Both the position numbers and the translations under genes were made by a program. Positions 37,057 to 46,075 of a stretch of DNA of 64,000 nucleotides are shown piece by piece. The notes below the pieces were generated by a model. The model did no database searches. It was not told the origin of the DNA and saw only the letters and a list, made by a program, of their open reading frames with translations. This DNA comes from Paenibacillus dendritiformis (GTDB taxonomy: Bacteria; Bacillota; Bacilli; Paenibacillales; Paenibacillaceae), in the NCBI RefSeq assembly GCF_015845845.1, contig NZ_LDIG01000247.1:1-64000 (forward strand), given 5' to 3'. The first letter of the stretch is position 1. Each line of letters opens with the position of its first letter.

Positions 37057-37425
37057 TGCTGATTTCCTCCTCATATCCTTCTCTGTCCAAGCGAACGAGC
37101 GGCACGGCCATTCGCCCGCCCTCGCTCAACTTGTCCTTTTATGCATTTGATTTATTGTACCATTACTATTCCTTCGACGCCACTTTTTGCAGGGCAAACC
37201 CCCGCCTGGAGCCGGCTTGAAATCATTCCCATGAGGAACGGATGCCACTTCTATTATGGTTCGATTTCCGGCTCGGCATTCGCGCTGCCCCGGCGGCAGG
37301 GCGGGTCCAAATGCCGCAACGCCCTTCTGCGGCGAAGGGCGTTGCCGTTGACTCTAACATGTTAAGTGATGTTCACAAAGGCCGGTTTTCAGCACCGGGA
37401 AGGTCTGTCTTTTTGAACTGCCACT
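37057..37425. other. Intergenic region between purU and tkt
   Basis: No gene is seen. CAACGCCCTT (37317-37326) and AAGGGCGTTG (37335-37344) make a perfect 10-bp stem about 80 bases after the purU stop and probably end that transcript, although T-poor. A TAACATGTTA palindrome lies at 37354-37363. The tkt upstream region (37060-37250) shows no clear promoter. Confidence 0.5.
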
Positions 37426-38331
37426 TTAGCTGAATACAACCGTCTTGTTCTGGTGCACCAGAATCCGGTCTTCGATATGCCAATGGACGGCCCGCGCGAG
37501 GACGACGCGCTCAATCGTGCGCCCCATCCGCTTCAGCTCGTTCACGTCGGCGCGATGCGTGACCCGTTCCACGTCCTGCTCGATAATCGGCCCGCCGTCC
37601 AGCTCCTCCGTCACATAATGCGCCGTCGCGCCGATCAGCTTGACGCCGCGCACGTAGGCCTGCTGATAAGGCTTGCCTCCGATAAAGGCAGGCAGGAAGG
37701 AGTGGTGGATATTGATAATCCGGTTCGGATACCGTTCGATGAACTCCGGAGCGATAATCTGCATGTAGCGGGCCAATATAATAAGGTCCGCCTTCCCTTC
37801 CACCGCTTCCAGCTGCCGGCGGGCCGCTTCCGGCTTATTGTCCGGGGTGACCGGAATATGCACGTACGGAATGCCGAAGGATTCCACGTAGTCCCGCATA
37901 TCCGGATGATTGCTTACGACCATCGCGATGTCGGCGTCCAGATCGCCGGCCTGCCACTGCCAGAGCAGCTCGACGAGGCAATGATCCTCCTTCGATACAA
38001 AGATCGCCAACCTCTTCTTCCGGCTGACCTGCGAAAAGCGCCACTCCATCCTGAATTCTTCCGCAATGACGCGGAAATCCTCTTCCATCTGCGGCAGGCG
38101 CTGCTCCAATCCCGCCATGTCGAACTCAATCCGCATGAAAAACATGCCGCCCTCCGGATCCAATGTATACTGATCCGATTGAACGATATTCGCTTCATGC
38201 TCGTACAGGAAACGCGATACCGCCGCGACGATGCCGGCCCGATCCGGGCAGGAGATAAGCATGCGCGCGCGGTTCCGCGTGTTCTCGCCGGCCTGCTCCC
38301 GGGCGTGAACCATCGTATGCTGGTGCTTCAT
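37426..38331 (-). CDS. purU: Formyltetrahydrofolate deformylase
   Basis: Hydrolyses 10-formyltetrahydrofolate to formate and tetrahydrofolate. The 301 residues start with an ACT-type regulatory domain (MLISCPDRAGIVAAVSRFLY, NIVQSDQYTLDPEGGMFFMR). The formyltransferase-fold catalytic domain follows, with RLAIFVSKEDHCLVELLWQW, RIINIHHSFLPAFIGGKPYQ and the Asp region KLIGATAHYVTEELDGGPII. The region just ahead of the ATG lacks a strong site, so a slightly different start is possible. Confidence 0.93.
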   Translation of the reverse strand: MKHQHTMVHAREQAGENTRNRARMLISCPDRAGIVAAVSRFLYEHEANIVQSDQYTLDPEGGMFFMRIEFDMAGLEQRLPQMEEDFRVIAEEFRMEWRFSQVSRKKRLAIFVSKEDHCLVELLWQWQAGDLDADIAMVVSNHPDMRDYVESFGIPYVHIPVTPDNKPEAARRQLEAVEGKADLIILARYMQIIAPEFIERYPNRIINIHHSFLPAFIGGKPYQQAYVRGVKLIGATAHYVTEELDGGPIIEQDVERVTHRADVNELKRMGRTIERVVLARAVHWHIEDRILVHQNKTVVFS

Positions 38332-38437
38332 TAGCCTATGTCCTCCACTGCTCCAATATTTGGTCTAGCCTTCTCTCTATCCGCATTCGATATCGGGCCA
38401 TTGCCATTGGCCATCGCGGCCGCGGGACCCGAAAGCG

Positions 38438-39556
38438 CTATTCCGCGGCTTGTCCGGTATACCATGCGGTAATGCGCTGATTAATCTCTTCTTCCGTCCG
38501 ATCCGGCAGCAGTTCCGCATCGACGATCATATCGTACAGCCGCTCCATCGGCTCGCGCGGATCGGCCTTCTTCGCCTTGGCGTCGTTTTTGAGCACATTC
38601 CATGTCTCCAGCACGAAATCGCGGCAGTGAACATCCTGCTTCTCGAAGAAGTGGCGCATCCGCTCGACGTCCTCCCAGAACTCCTCGCCGAAGCGTTCCT
38701 TGGCGTCGCCGCGCAGGAGCGCGATCTCCGCCTCGTACATCGGGCGCTGCTGCTTCGGATCTTTGCCGATCCACGGCGTCTCCAGGATGAACGGTCTGCC
38801 GAGCAGCGCTTCATGCCGCACGACATTGCGGATCGTATCAAAGCCGAGATAGCCCGCTCCGATAGGCGCGTGGCGGTCCTTGGCCGCTCCGGTTGGATTT
38901 TTGCTGTCATTGATATGAACGACGGCGATGCGGCCGAGGCCGATGACGCGGTCGAACTCCTCCAGCACGCCGTCCAGATCGTTGACGATATCGTAGCCGG
39001 CGTCATGGATGTGGCAGGTGTCCAGACACACGGTCAGGCGGCCGTTGTCCTCGACCTTGTCGATAATCGCCGCGATCTCCTCGAAGCTCCGGCCGACCTC
39101 GGTCCCTTTGCCCGCCATGGTCTCCAGCGCGATGTTCACGTTCGTTTCCTTCGTGTTCCGCAGCACTTCATTCAAGCCTTCCGCAATGCGGTTAATCCCG
39201 TATTCGGCATCCTTGTCCGTATAGGCGCCCGGATGAAGCACGATATTATTGACGCCGATGCAATCCGTGCGGTGAATCTCATCCTGCAGGAACGACACGG
39301 CCAATTCGAACGTCGCGGGCTTGTACGATCCAAGGTTGATAATATAAGGCGCGTGCACCACGATTTCGTCGATGCCGTGCTTGTTCATCAGCTCCTTGCC
39401 TTCCTCGATGAACAGCTTGTCAATCGGTTTGCGCCGCGTATTTTGGGGCGCTCCGGTATATATCATGAACGAGCTGGATCCATAGCTTACCGCTTCCTTC
39501 GTCGCGGTCAACAGCCCTTTTTCGGAAAAGGATACATGAGAACCAATCTTCAGCAT
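38438..39556 (-). CDS. nfo: Deoxyribonuclease IV (AP endonuclease) with C-terminal extension
   Basis: Cleaves DNA at abasic sites in base-excision repair. The first 290 residues are a normal Nfo/EndoIV TIM barrel with zinc ligands: [84 protein letters not shown], and PFILETPWI. The protein is 372 residues, about 75 longer than Bacillus YqfS. The tail is charged and helical-looking ([20 protein letters not shown] onward). It is in frame with no sign of gene fusion. The tail may be specific to Paenibacillus relatives, which I cannot check here. Confidence 0.92.
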   Translation of the reverse strand: MLKIGSHVSFSEKGLLTATKEAVSYGSSSFMIYTGAPQNTRRKPIDKLFIEEGKELMNKHGIDEIVVHAPYIINLGSYKPATFELAVSFLQDEIHRTDCIGVNNIVLHPGAYTDKDAEYGINRIAEGLNEVLRNTKETNVNIALETMAGKGTEVGRSFEEIAAIIDKVEDNGRLTVCLDTCHIHDAGYDIVNDLDGVLEEFDRVIGLGRIAVVHINDSKNPTGAAKDRHAPIGAGYLGFDTIRNVVRHEALLGRPFILETPWIGKDPKQQRPMYEAEIALLRGDAKERFGEEFWEDVERMRHFFEKQDVHCRDFVLETWNVLKNDAKAKKADPREPMERLYDMIVDAELLPDRTEEEINQRITAWYTGQAAE

Positions 39557-39735
39557 ACGTTCTCTCCTCTCAAATCATTTCCCTTATTCTACAAGGATTA
39601 TCGAAATAAATCTAGGAATGCGGTATAATTTCTATAGCTTATCATTTATGTTCATATAAGGCCGATTTCGGTATAAAACTTCGGAAAATTACGCGCATAA
39701 AGCGAATACTTGATCATCCCGTGAGGTGAAATGGC

Positions 39736-40203
39736 GTGCGTTCTTTCTTCTATTTACCATTCATGGCCGACGGGCCCAACAAGTGGTTCATGAATTCGAT
39801 CGCGTTCTGGACTTTCGTTCTTCTTGGACTAATGGCGATCGGCGGATTTTTCATGTTCCGGAAGTTTCTCAAAGTGCTGCCGAAGAGCGACGGCATGTCC
39901 AAGCTCGACTGGCAAAATTACTGGGTGGAACGAAGCCGGGAGATGTGGACCGAGGATACGAAGGCGTTCCTGGACATGCTGGTCGCCCCGGTTCCGAAGC
40001 CGTTCCGCGATATCGCGCGCCACTCCATCGCCGCCAAGATCGGCGAGGTCGCTATTGAGAGCGGCGCTGCGGAAGTAACCCGCGAGCACTGCATCAAGGG
40101 TTATATCATGGCGACGCCCAAGCGGGACTACCGCAGCCTTGTCCGCTACCTGGACAAAAACAACATCGACTATAGTCCATACCAGCATCTGTTGAACAAA
40201 TAG
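39736..40203 (+). CDS. DUF2621-family membrane-anchored protein
   Basis: The 155-residue protein starts with a GTG at 39736 (GAGGTGA 7 bases ahead). One membrane segment, FWTFVLLGLMAIGGFFMFRK, is followed by a soluble domain (DGMSKLDWQNYWVERSREMW) with conserved acidic and aromatic residues. The C-terminal part resembles proteins annotated as DUF2621 in bacilli (YneK-like) and has a protochlorophyllide-reductase-like PCP_red segment (IAAKIGEVAIESGAAEVTRE). The function is unknown. It is followed by the epimerase-family gene after 38 bases, probably in one operon. Confidence 0.8.
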   Translation: MRSFFYLPFMADGPNKWFMNSIAFWTFVLLGLMAIGGFFMFRKFLKVLPKSDGMSKLDWQNYWVERSREMWTEDTKAFLDMLVAPVPKPFRDIARHSIAAKIGEVAIESGAAEVTREHCIKGYIMATPKRDYRSLVRYLDKNNIDYSPYQHLLNK

Positions 40204-40241
40204 CTGGCCGCTGCCAGGGCAGCGTTCGAGGGGGGATTGGA

Positions 40242-41147
40242 TTGAAAATCATGATTAGCGGCGGTACCGGACTGATCGGGAAAGCGCTGTACAAAGCATG
40301 CCTGGAGCAAGGGCATGAGATCATTATTTTGTCGCGCTCCGGCACGAAGCTGCGGGCGAAGGAGACGCCCCCGCATGTTCATGCAGTCACCTGGCCCGAG
40401 CTGGAGAATCATCCCCCAAGCTGCATCGGCGTCGACGTGGTGGTCAATCTGGCCGGAGAGACGATCAGCCAGCGGTGGACCGTGACGGCGAAGAACCGGA
40501 TCGTCGCTTCGCGCATCGTGCCCGCCCGCAGGCTGGCGGAGTGGGCGGAGCGGCAGCCGCGCAAGCTCCCTTTGCTCATCAACGCCTCCGGCAGCTCGGG
40601 CTACGGTTCGTCCGAGACGGCGGTCTTCGATGAAAACAGCCCGCTTGCGGGGCAAGGTTTTTTATCTGATGTCATCCGGCAATGGGAGGCCGCGGCTGAC
40701 GCGATTCCCGCGGAACGGCGGGTCAAGCTCCGCATCGCCCCCGTGCTCTCCAATGACGGCGGCGTCTTTCCTCTCATGAGATTGCCTTACAAGCTCGGCT
40801 TCGGCGGCAGAGTCGGCAGCGGCCGTCAGCCCTTCTCCTGGATTCATATCGACGATATGGTGCGGCTTATCGATTTTGCCGTGCAGGAACCGTCTCTGTC
40901 CGGTCCCGTCAATGCAAGCGCTCCGGATGCGGTGACGAACGATGAATTCGGCCGGAAGCTGGGGGCCGTCTATCGCCGCCCGCATTGGTTCCCTGCTCCC
41001 GCCTGGGCGCTCAAGCTGGCGCTCGGCGAGATGTCGATGCTGATACTGGAAGGGCAGCGCGTCCATCCCGCCGCCGCCTTGAACGCCGGCTTCACCTTCC
41101 GTTACGGGAAGCTGGATGAAGCGCTGCGTGCGCTGCGGGACGAGTAA
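40242..41147 (+). CDS. TIGR01777-family NAD-dependent epimerase/dehydratase
   Basis: This 301-residue extended short-chain dehydrogenase-like protein has the start motif IMISGGTGLIGKALYKACLE and VDVVVNLAGETISQRWT. RIVASRIVPARRLAEW, LINASGSSGYGSSETAVFDE, and FSWIHIDDMVRLIDFAVQEP follow. The C-terminal DUF1731-like end reads LEGQRVHPAAALNAGFTFRY. The start is a TTG at 40242 behind GGGGGGA. Members (YfhF/YfcH) have no firmly known substrate; relatives are linked to cell division phenotypes. A strong terminator follows. Confidence 0.9.
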   Translation: MKIMISGGTGLIGKALYKACLEQGHEIIILSRSGTKLRAKETPPHVHAVTWPELENHPPSCIGVDVVVNLAGETISQRWTVTAKNRIVASRIVPARRLAEWAERQPRKLPLLINASGSSGYGSSETAVFDENSPLAGQGFLSDVIRQWEAAADAIPAERRVKLRIAPVLSNDGGVFPLMRLPYKLGFGGRVGSGRQPFSWIHIDDMVRLIDFAVQEPSLSGPVNASAPDAVTNDEFGRKLGAVYRRPHWFPAPAWALKLALGEMSMLILEGQRVHPAAALNAGFTFRYGKLDEALRALRDE

Positions 41148-41185
41148 GCGCAGTCCCTTCGTTTTTGCATCATGGGTTCTTCGAT

Positions 41186-41219
41186 ACGGTGCCTGTCCTT
41201 AAGACAGACGCCGTTTTTT
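41186..41219 (+). terminator. Terminator after the epimerase gene
   Basis: ACGGTGCCTGTC pairs with GACAGACGCCGT (one mismatch and a wobble) over CTTAA, followed by TTTTTTG. Confidence 0.85.
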
Positions 41220-41289
41220 GCGTTTGCAGCTTCTCTGCTTCCTCCTGGACCATAGATTCTTTTACCCAAAATGAAATCAACTTTTAATG

Positions 41290-41318
41290 TTGACTTATCC
41301 GATCGGATTAATTAAACT
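41290..41318 (+). promoter_or_regulatory. Promoter of the opp operon with an internal palindrome
   Basis: TTGACT and TAAACT are 17 bases apart. The spacer contains the perfect 12-bp palindrome ATCCGATCGGAT at 41297-41308, placed where a dimeric repressor could block RNA polymerase. The operon start codon is at 41372. Confidence 0.55.
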
Positions 41319-41371
41319 TTGGCTTACATTTCAATGATTTTCCATCTCATCGTTCAGGAGGTAATTCATTC

Positions 41372-43081
41372 ATGGCCAAATTGATCCGCACGCTCGTCCT
41401 GCTGTCCCTGATCGGAGGCTTGCTCGCCGGCTGCGGGGACCAGCCCTCTGCCGCTTCCGGCAAGGATTCTGCCGCCGCTGACGTCAGCACAAGCGTTCAA
41501 CATTTGGGCACCGGTATCATCCCCGCTTCGGATATCAGCAAGCTGCCGGAAGCAGCCAAGAAGCGAAGCGATACCTTTGTCGCCGGCTTGATCGAGCCAA
41601 GCGGGGCGTTCACGCCGCATTTCCATCAGAGCGGCTATGACGGCAATGTCGCCTCCGTCCTGTTCGCTCCGCTGGTTACCGTCGACAAGACGGGACTCCC
41701 TATTCCGCTGCTGGCAGAGAAGTGGGAAATATCTCCCGACCAGCTTACGTATACCTACAAGCTGCGCAAAGGCTTGAAGTTCAGCGACGGTTCGCCGCTG
41801 ACGGCAGACGATGTCGCCTTTACGCTGACGATTTTGCACGACAAAGCCTATGACGGGGGCACGGATATTTTCCAGACTCATATCCAAGGCGGGCAGGCCT
41901 ATAAGGATGGCAAAACTGACAAAATTGAAGGCATTCGGGTCATCGATCCGCTGACGATCGAGATTACGACGGAGCAGGTGAACGCGACCGCTCTGCTGAC
42001 CCTTGGCGGCATGGTGCTGTCGAAGGCCTACTATGGCAAAGACTACGTGCCTGGCCATCTCGACTACATCCGCGAGCTTCATGCGAAGCCGGTGGGCGCC
42101 GGCCCCTACAAGCTGGAGAAGCATCTGCCGGGGCAGGAAATCCGGTTTATCGCGAACGAGCACTACTTTGCCGGGAAGCCGCGGGTCGAGCGCTTCATTT
42201 ATAAGACGACCGAGGGCGACACATTCCAGTTCCTGGAGACGGGAGAGCAGGACTTCGCTTCCTTCGCGGCGACACAGGACAATCTGGAGAAGCTGCAGCG
42301 GCTCGGCTTCGTCAATCTGCAATTGAATACTTCGAGCGCTTACGGCTATATCGCGTTCAACCACCACAAACCGTATCTGAAGGACAAAAAGGTTCGCCAG
42401 GCGCTCATCTATGGATTGGATCGCAAGACGATCGTCGAAGGCGTGTCGCAGGGCTCCGCTCAAGTCGCCAATGTGCCTGTCTCTCCTACCTCCTGGGGGT
42501 ACACGGAAGAAGGCATCAATCCGTATGATTATGATCCGGACAAAGCGAAGCATCTGCTGGAGGAAGCGGGCTGGAAAGCCGAGGCGCAAGGCATTCGGGA
42601 AAAAGACGGGCAAAAGCTGGTCATCCGATATCTGTCCTCCAAGAGCAAAAACAGCGACGCCTTCATTGCCATCGCCAAAGAAAATTACGAAGCAATCGGC
42701 ATCCAATTCGAGCCGGAGCAGTTCGCCGACTTCAACGCGCTGCGGGCCAAGGTTGAAGGCGGAGATTACGATCTCGCCAGCTTCTCGACGCCGATGATCA
42801 TCGATCCGGCATACGGCGTGGCCGATTTCGCCACGGAGGAGGCGGAAGGCTACTCCAATCCGGCCGTCGACAAGCTCATTCAGGAAGGGCTGGGAACATT
42901 GGACACCGAGAAGCGGAAGGAAATCTACAAAAAGCTGTATCAGGAGCTGAACGAGGATCCGCCGTACATTTTTTACAGCTATTCGAAGCTGCTCTATGCC
43001 TGCAACGCCCGGGTACAGGGACTCGAGCCGAATCCGTACCGGGGGATCGCCACGAGTCTGCCGTCGATCCGCATCGAATAG
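41372..43081 (+). CDS. Peptide/nickel-type ABC transporter binding lipoprotein
   Basis: This 569-residue family 5 solute-binding protein has signal peptide TLVLLSLIGGLLAGCGDQPS with lipobox LAGC. The domain has the usual order: FAPLVTVDKTGLPIPLLAEK, then YTYKLRKGLKFSDGSPLTAD followed by DVAFTL, GAGPYKLEKHLPGQ, NHHKPYLKDKKVRQALIYGL, and at the end RKEIYKKLYQELNEDPPYIF. It binds oligopeptides or a metal chelate outside the cell; which cannot be told. CAGGAGG is 9 bases before the ATG. First gene of the oppABCDF-like operon. Confidence 0.92.
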   Translation: MAKLIRTLVLLSLIGGLLAGCGDQPSAASGKDSAAADVSTSVQHLGTGIIPASDISKLPEAAKKRSDTFVAGLIEPSGAFTPHFHQSGYDGNVASVLFAPLVTVDKTGLPIPLLAEKWEISPDQLTYTYKLRKGLKFSDGSPLTADDVAFTLTILHDKAYDGGTDIFQTHIQGGQAYKDGKTDKIEGIRVIDPLTIEITTEQVNATALLTLGGMVLSKAYYGKDYVPGHLDYIRELHAKPVGAGPYKLEKHLPGQEIRFIANEHYFAGKPRVERFIYKTTEGDTFQFLETGEQDFASFAATQDNLEKLQRLGFVNLQLNTSSAYGYIAFNHHKPYLKDKKVRQALIYGLDRKTIVEGVSQGSAQVANVPVSPTSWGYTEEGINPYDYDPDKAKHLLEEAGWKAEAQGIREKDGQKLVIRYLSSKSKNSDAFIAIAKENYEAIGIQFEPEQFADFNALRAKVEGGDYDLASFSTPMIIDPAYGVADFATEEAEGYSNPAVDKLIQEGLGTLDTEKRKEIYKKLYQELNEDPPYIFYSYSKLLYACNARVQGLEPNPYRGIATSLPSIRIE

Positions 43082-43159
43082 GACTTCCTCCCGCCTGATG
43101 CCATGGAGGCGCCGAAGCAGGCGGGCGGGATGCATCTTTACGCAAAGGGGGCGCATTAA

Positions 43160-44113
43160 TTGGGCACGTATTTGCTGAGAAGAACGCTGTACATGCTGCT
43201 TACGCTGCTGGGCGCATCCGTCCTTATTTTTTCGCTGTACGCGCTGACGCCGGGCGATTTCGTCGACAACGACATGAATCTGACCCAAGCCCGCAAGCTG
43301 GAATTGAAAGAAATGTACGGTCTGAACAAGCCGATTATCGAACGTTATCTGATCTGGATGGGCAACGTGCTGAAAGGGGATTTCGGTTACTCCCTCCAGC
43401 ACCAGCAGCCGATCACGACCTTGTTCCGCCAATATATTTGGAACTCCTTCCCGCTCGCGGCCGCTTCTACATTCCTGACCTGGTTCATCGCCGTCATTAT
43501 CGGCGTCCTGAGCGCCTATAAGCAATATTCATGGTTCGATCGAATCGTAACGATCGGCATCTTCGCCGCGATGTCCGTCCCGGTGTTCTTCATCGGGCTG
43601 TTCCTCATCAAGCTGCTGGCGGTCGATGCCAAGCTGCTTCCGCCGGGAGGCATGATTACGACCGGGAGCAATGCAACCGGGCTCGCTTATATTGCGGAGG
43701 TCGCGCATCATATGTTCCTGCCCGTCATGGTGATGACGCTCCTCGGGACCGGCGGGCTGACCCGATATTTCCGAACTCATATGCTCGAAGCGATGAAACA
43801 GGACTACGTGCGCACCGCGCGGGCCAAAGGAATGAAGGAGCGGGTGATTTTGTACCGCCACGCCTTGCGGAATGCGATGCTGCCGGCCATTACGCTCATC
43901 GGCTTCGAGCTGCCGGGTCTGTTCGGCGGTTCGCTGATCTTGGAGAAAATCTTCAACTGGCCGGGAATCGGGCAGTTATACATGCAGTCGTTCACCATGC
44001 GGGACTATCCCTTGCTCATGGGATTCACGATGCTGATCGCGATCCTGACCGTGATCGGGACCTTGCTGTCTGACCTGCTGTATCGTGTCGCCGATCCGCG
44101 CGTTCGGCTGTAG
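43160..44113 (+). CDS. Peptide/nickel-type ABC transporter permease (OppB/AppB-like)
   Basis: The 317-residue permease starts with a TTG at 43160 behind AAAGGGGG. It has the family N-terminus LLRRTLYMLLTLLGASVLIF, GDFGYSLQHQQPITTLF, the coupling motif DYVRTARAKGMKERVILYRH, and the end IGTLLSDLLYRVADPRVRL. It pairs with the OppC-like protein encoded 16 bases downstream. Confidence 0.93.
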   Translation: MGTYLLRRTLYMLLTLLGASVLIFSLYALTPGDFVDNDMNLTQARKLELKEMYGLNKPIIERYLIWMGNVLKGDFGYSLQHQQPITTLFRQYIWNSFPLAAASTFLTWFIAVIIGVLSAYKQYSWFDRIVTIGIFAAMSVPVFFIGLFLIKLLAVDAKLLPPGGMITTGSNATGLAYIAEVAHHMFLPVMVMTLLGTGGLTRYFRTHMLEAMKQDYVRTARAKGMKERVILYRHALRNAMLPAITLIGFELPGLFGGSLILEKIFNWPGIGQLYMQSFTMRDYPLLMGFTMLIAILTVIGTLLSDLLYRVADPRVRL

Positions 44114-44129
44114 GAAGGAGGAATCGCTT

Positions 44130-45062
44130 ATGACCCAATTATCGATGACAGGGAAATTATCGCGGCGGCGTTCCGCCGCTCAGCCTGCGGCGAGGCCTTC
44201 GCTCTGGAGCCAGTCGCTCCAGCGGCTTCGGCGCAACAAGCTGGCGCTAAGCGGGTTGGCGGTCATCGCCTTCATGTTCGCGGCCTGCTTCATCGGTCCC
44301 CTCTTCTCGCCCTATGCGGCAGGCAAAGTGAATCTGGCCGTCATGAATCAGGCGCCCAGCTCGGCGCACTGGCTCGGGACCGATCATTTGGGCCGCGATG
44401 TGCTCACCCGCCTGCTGCAGGCCGGACGCATCTCATTGACGGTCGGGCTGGCCTCGATGGTGCTGTCGGTCCTCATCGGCACCGTCCTTGGCGCGATAGC
44501 GGGCTATTACCGCGGCGTGGTCGATCAGTTGATCATGCGGACCGCGGATCTGCTGATGACCATTCCCGGCCTGCCGCTGCTGTTCATTATCGGCGCCATT
44601 CTGTCCGAATGGAAGGTGCCGACCGAGTATCGGCTCTACATCGTCATGCTGATGCTCAGCCTCGTCGGATGGCCAGGGCTTGCCCGGCTCGTGCGCGGAG
44701 AGCTGCTCAGCCTGCGGGAACGGGACTTCATGCAGGCAGCGGAAGCGCTCGGCCTGAACGACCGCCGCAAGCTGTTCCACCATCTCCTGCCGAACCTGTT
44801 CCCCCTGCTGATCGTCGTGGCGACGCTTAGCACGGGCGGGGCCATTCTGAGCGAATCGGTGCTCAGCTACTTCGGCCTGGGCGTCATGCCGCCCACCCCG
44901 ACGTGGGGCAATATGATCGATGCCGCGAATTCGATCATCGATTTCGAGAAGCGGCCTTGGCTCTGGATCCCGCCGGGATTGGCCATCTTCGTTACGGTCA
45001 TGTCCATCAATATCATTGGAGACGGCTTGCGGGACGCGCTCGATCCGAAGCAAAAGAGATAA
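44130..45062 (+). CDS. Peptide/nickel-type ABC transporter permease (OppC/AppC-like)
   Basis: The 310-residue permease has LRRNKLALSGLAVIAFMFAA, HWLGTDHLGRDVLTRLLQAG, the coupling motif RERDFMQAAEALGLNDRRKL, SVLSYFGLGVMPPTPTWGNM, and the closing SINIIGDGLRDALDPKQKR typical of OppC/DppC. The start at 44130 has AAGGAGG 8 bases ahead; the longer frame back to 44085 overlaps the end of the previous gene and is not favoured. Confidence 0.93.
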   Translation: MTQLSMTGKLSRRRSAAQPAARPSLWSQSLQRLRRNKLALSGLAVIAFMFAACFIGPLFSPYAAGKVNLAVMNQAPSSAHWLGTDHLGRDVLTRLLQAGRISLTVGLASMVLSVLIGTVLGAIAGYYRGVVDQLIMRTADLLMTIPGLPLLFIIGAILSEWKVPTEYRLYIVMLMLSLVGWPGLARLVRGELLSLRERDFMQAAEALGLNDRRKLFHHLLPNLFPLLIVVATLSTGGAILSESVLSYFGLGVMPPTPTWGNMIDAANSIIDFEKRPWLWIPPGLAIFVTVMSINIIGDGLRDALDPKQKR

Positions 45063-45076
45063 GCGGAGGGTAGCTC

Positions 45077-46075
45077 ATGAATGCACTGCTCGACATCCGA
45101 AATTTAAGCACTCATTTCTACACGGGGGAAGGCATCGTCAAAGCCGTCGATGATGTCAGCCTGCGCATCAAGGAAGGAGAGACGGTCTGCGTCGTCGGGG
45201 AATCGGGCTGCGGCAAAAGCGTAACCGCGATGTCGGTCATGGGACTTCTTCCCGAGCCTTCGGGGCGCATCGTCTCCGGCGAAATCCGATTCGACGGCCA
45301 GGACATCAGGCAGTAGAGCAAGGAGCAGCTCCGGCGGCTGCGCGGCAGCGAGATCGCGATCGTATTCCAGGAGCCGATGTCGGCCATGAATCCGGTGCTC
45401 ACCATCGGCAAGCAGATGATCGAACTGCTGCGGGAGCATCTTCATCTGAAGGAACCCGCTGCCAGGACCAGGGCGGTTGAACTGCTCAATCTGGTCGGCA
45501 TTCCCCGGCCTGAAGCCCTTTTGAATGCCTGCCCGCATGAGCTGAGCGGCGGAATGCTGCATCGCGTCATGATCGCGACAGCCCTGGCATGCCAGCCTCG
45601 CCTGCTCATTGCCGACGAACCGACGACGGCCCTCGATGTCGCCATCCAGGCGCAAATTCTCGATATTTTGCATCAGGTGAAGGATGAGATGCAGACGGCC
45701 ATCCTGCTGATTACGCATGATCTCGGCATCGTGGCCGAGATGGCGGACTATGTCATCGTTATGTACGCCGGCAAAATCGTGGAGGAAGCCCCGGTCGAGG
45801 AGCTGTTCGATCGCCCTCAGCATCCGTACACCCAAGGGCTGCTCCGCTCCAGGCCGGTGCTGCATCAGCGGCGGAAGATGCTCTATTCCATACCGGGCCA
45901 GGTGCCCAATCCGCTGGAGCTGGGCTCGTCCTGCTATTTCTATGACCGCTGCGATCAGCGGATGGAAGCTTGCCGGAGAGCCCCTCCCGAATTGCGCCGC
46001 ACAGCGCCGGATCATCAGGTCGCCTGCTGGCTGTACGGGGAAGGAGAGGAACGCCATGAGCGAAGCGCTGATTGA
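45077..46075 (+). pseudogene. Peptide ABC transporter ATPase (OppD-like) interrupted by an in-frame amber codon
   Basis: The reading frame from 45077 to 46075 is continuous and homologous throughout to OppD/DppD, but codon 80 (45314-45316) is TAG. Before it lie Walker A VVGESGCGKSVTAMSVMGLL and GEIRFDGQDIRQ. After it come the Q-loop IVFQEPMSAMNPVLTIGKQM, a signature reading [15 protein letters not shown] (usual form LSGGMRQRVMIA), Walker [15 protein letters not shown]-loop LLITHDLGIVAEM and the OppD C-terminal cysteines. The expected residue at the stop is leucine (TTG to TAG is one change). If real, a truncated 79-residue ATPase fragment results. Read-through, suppression or a sequence error are alternatives. 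Confidence 0.8.

Noticed and set aside
41366-43525. 719-residue minus-strand open frame
   Set aside because: Exactly opposite the peptide-binding protein and permease genes, which have clear signal, motifs and ribosome sites; composition is typical of an antisense shadow.
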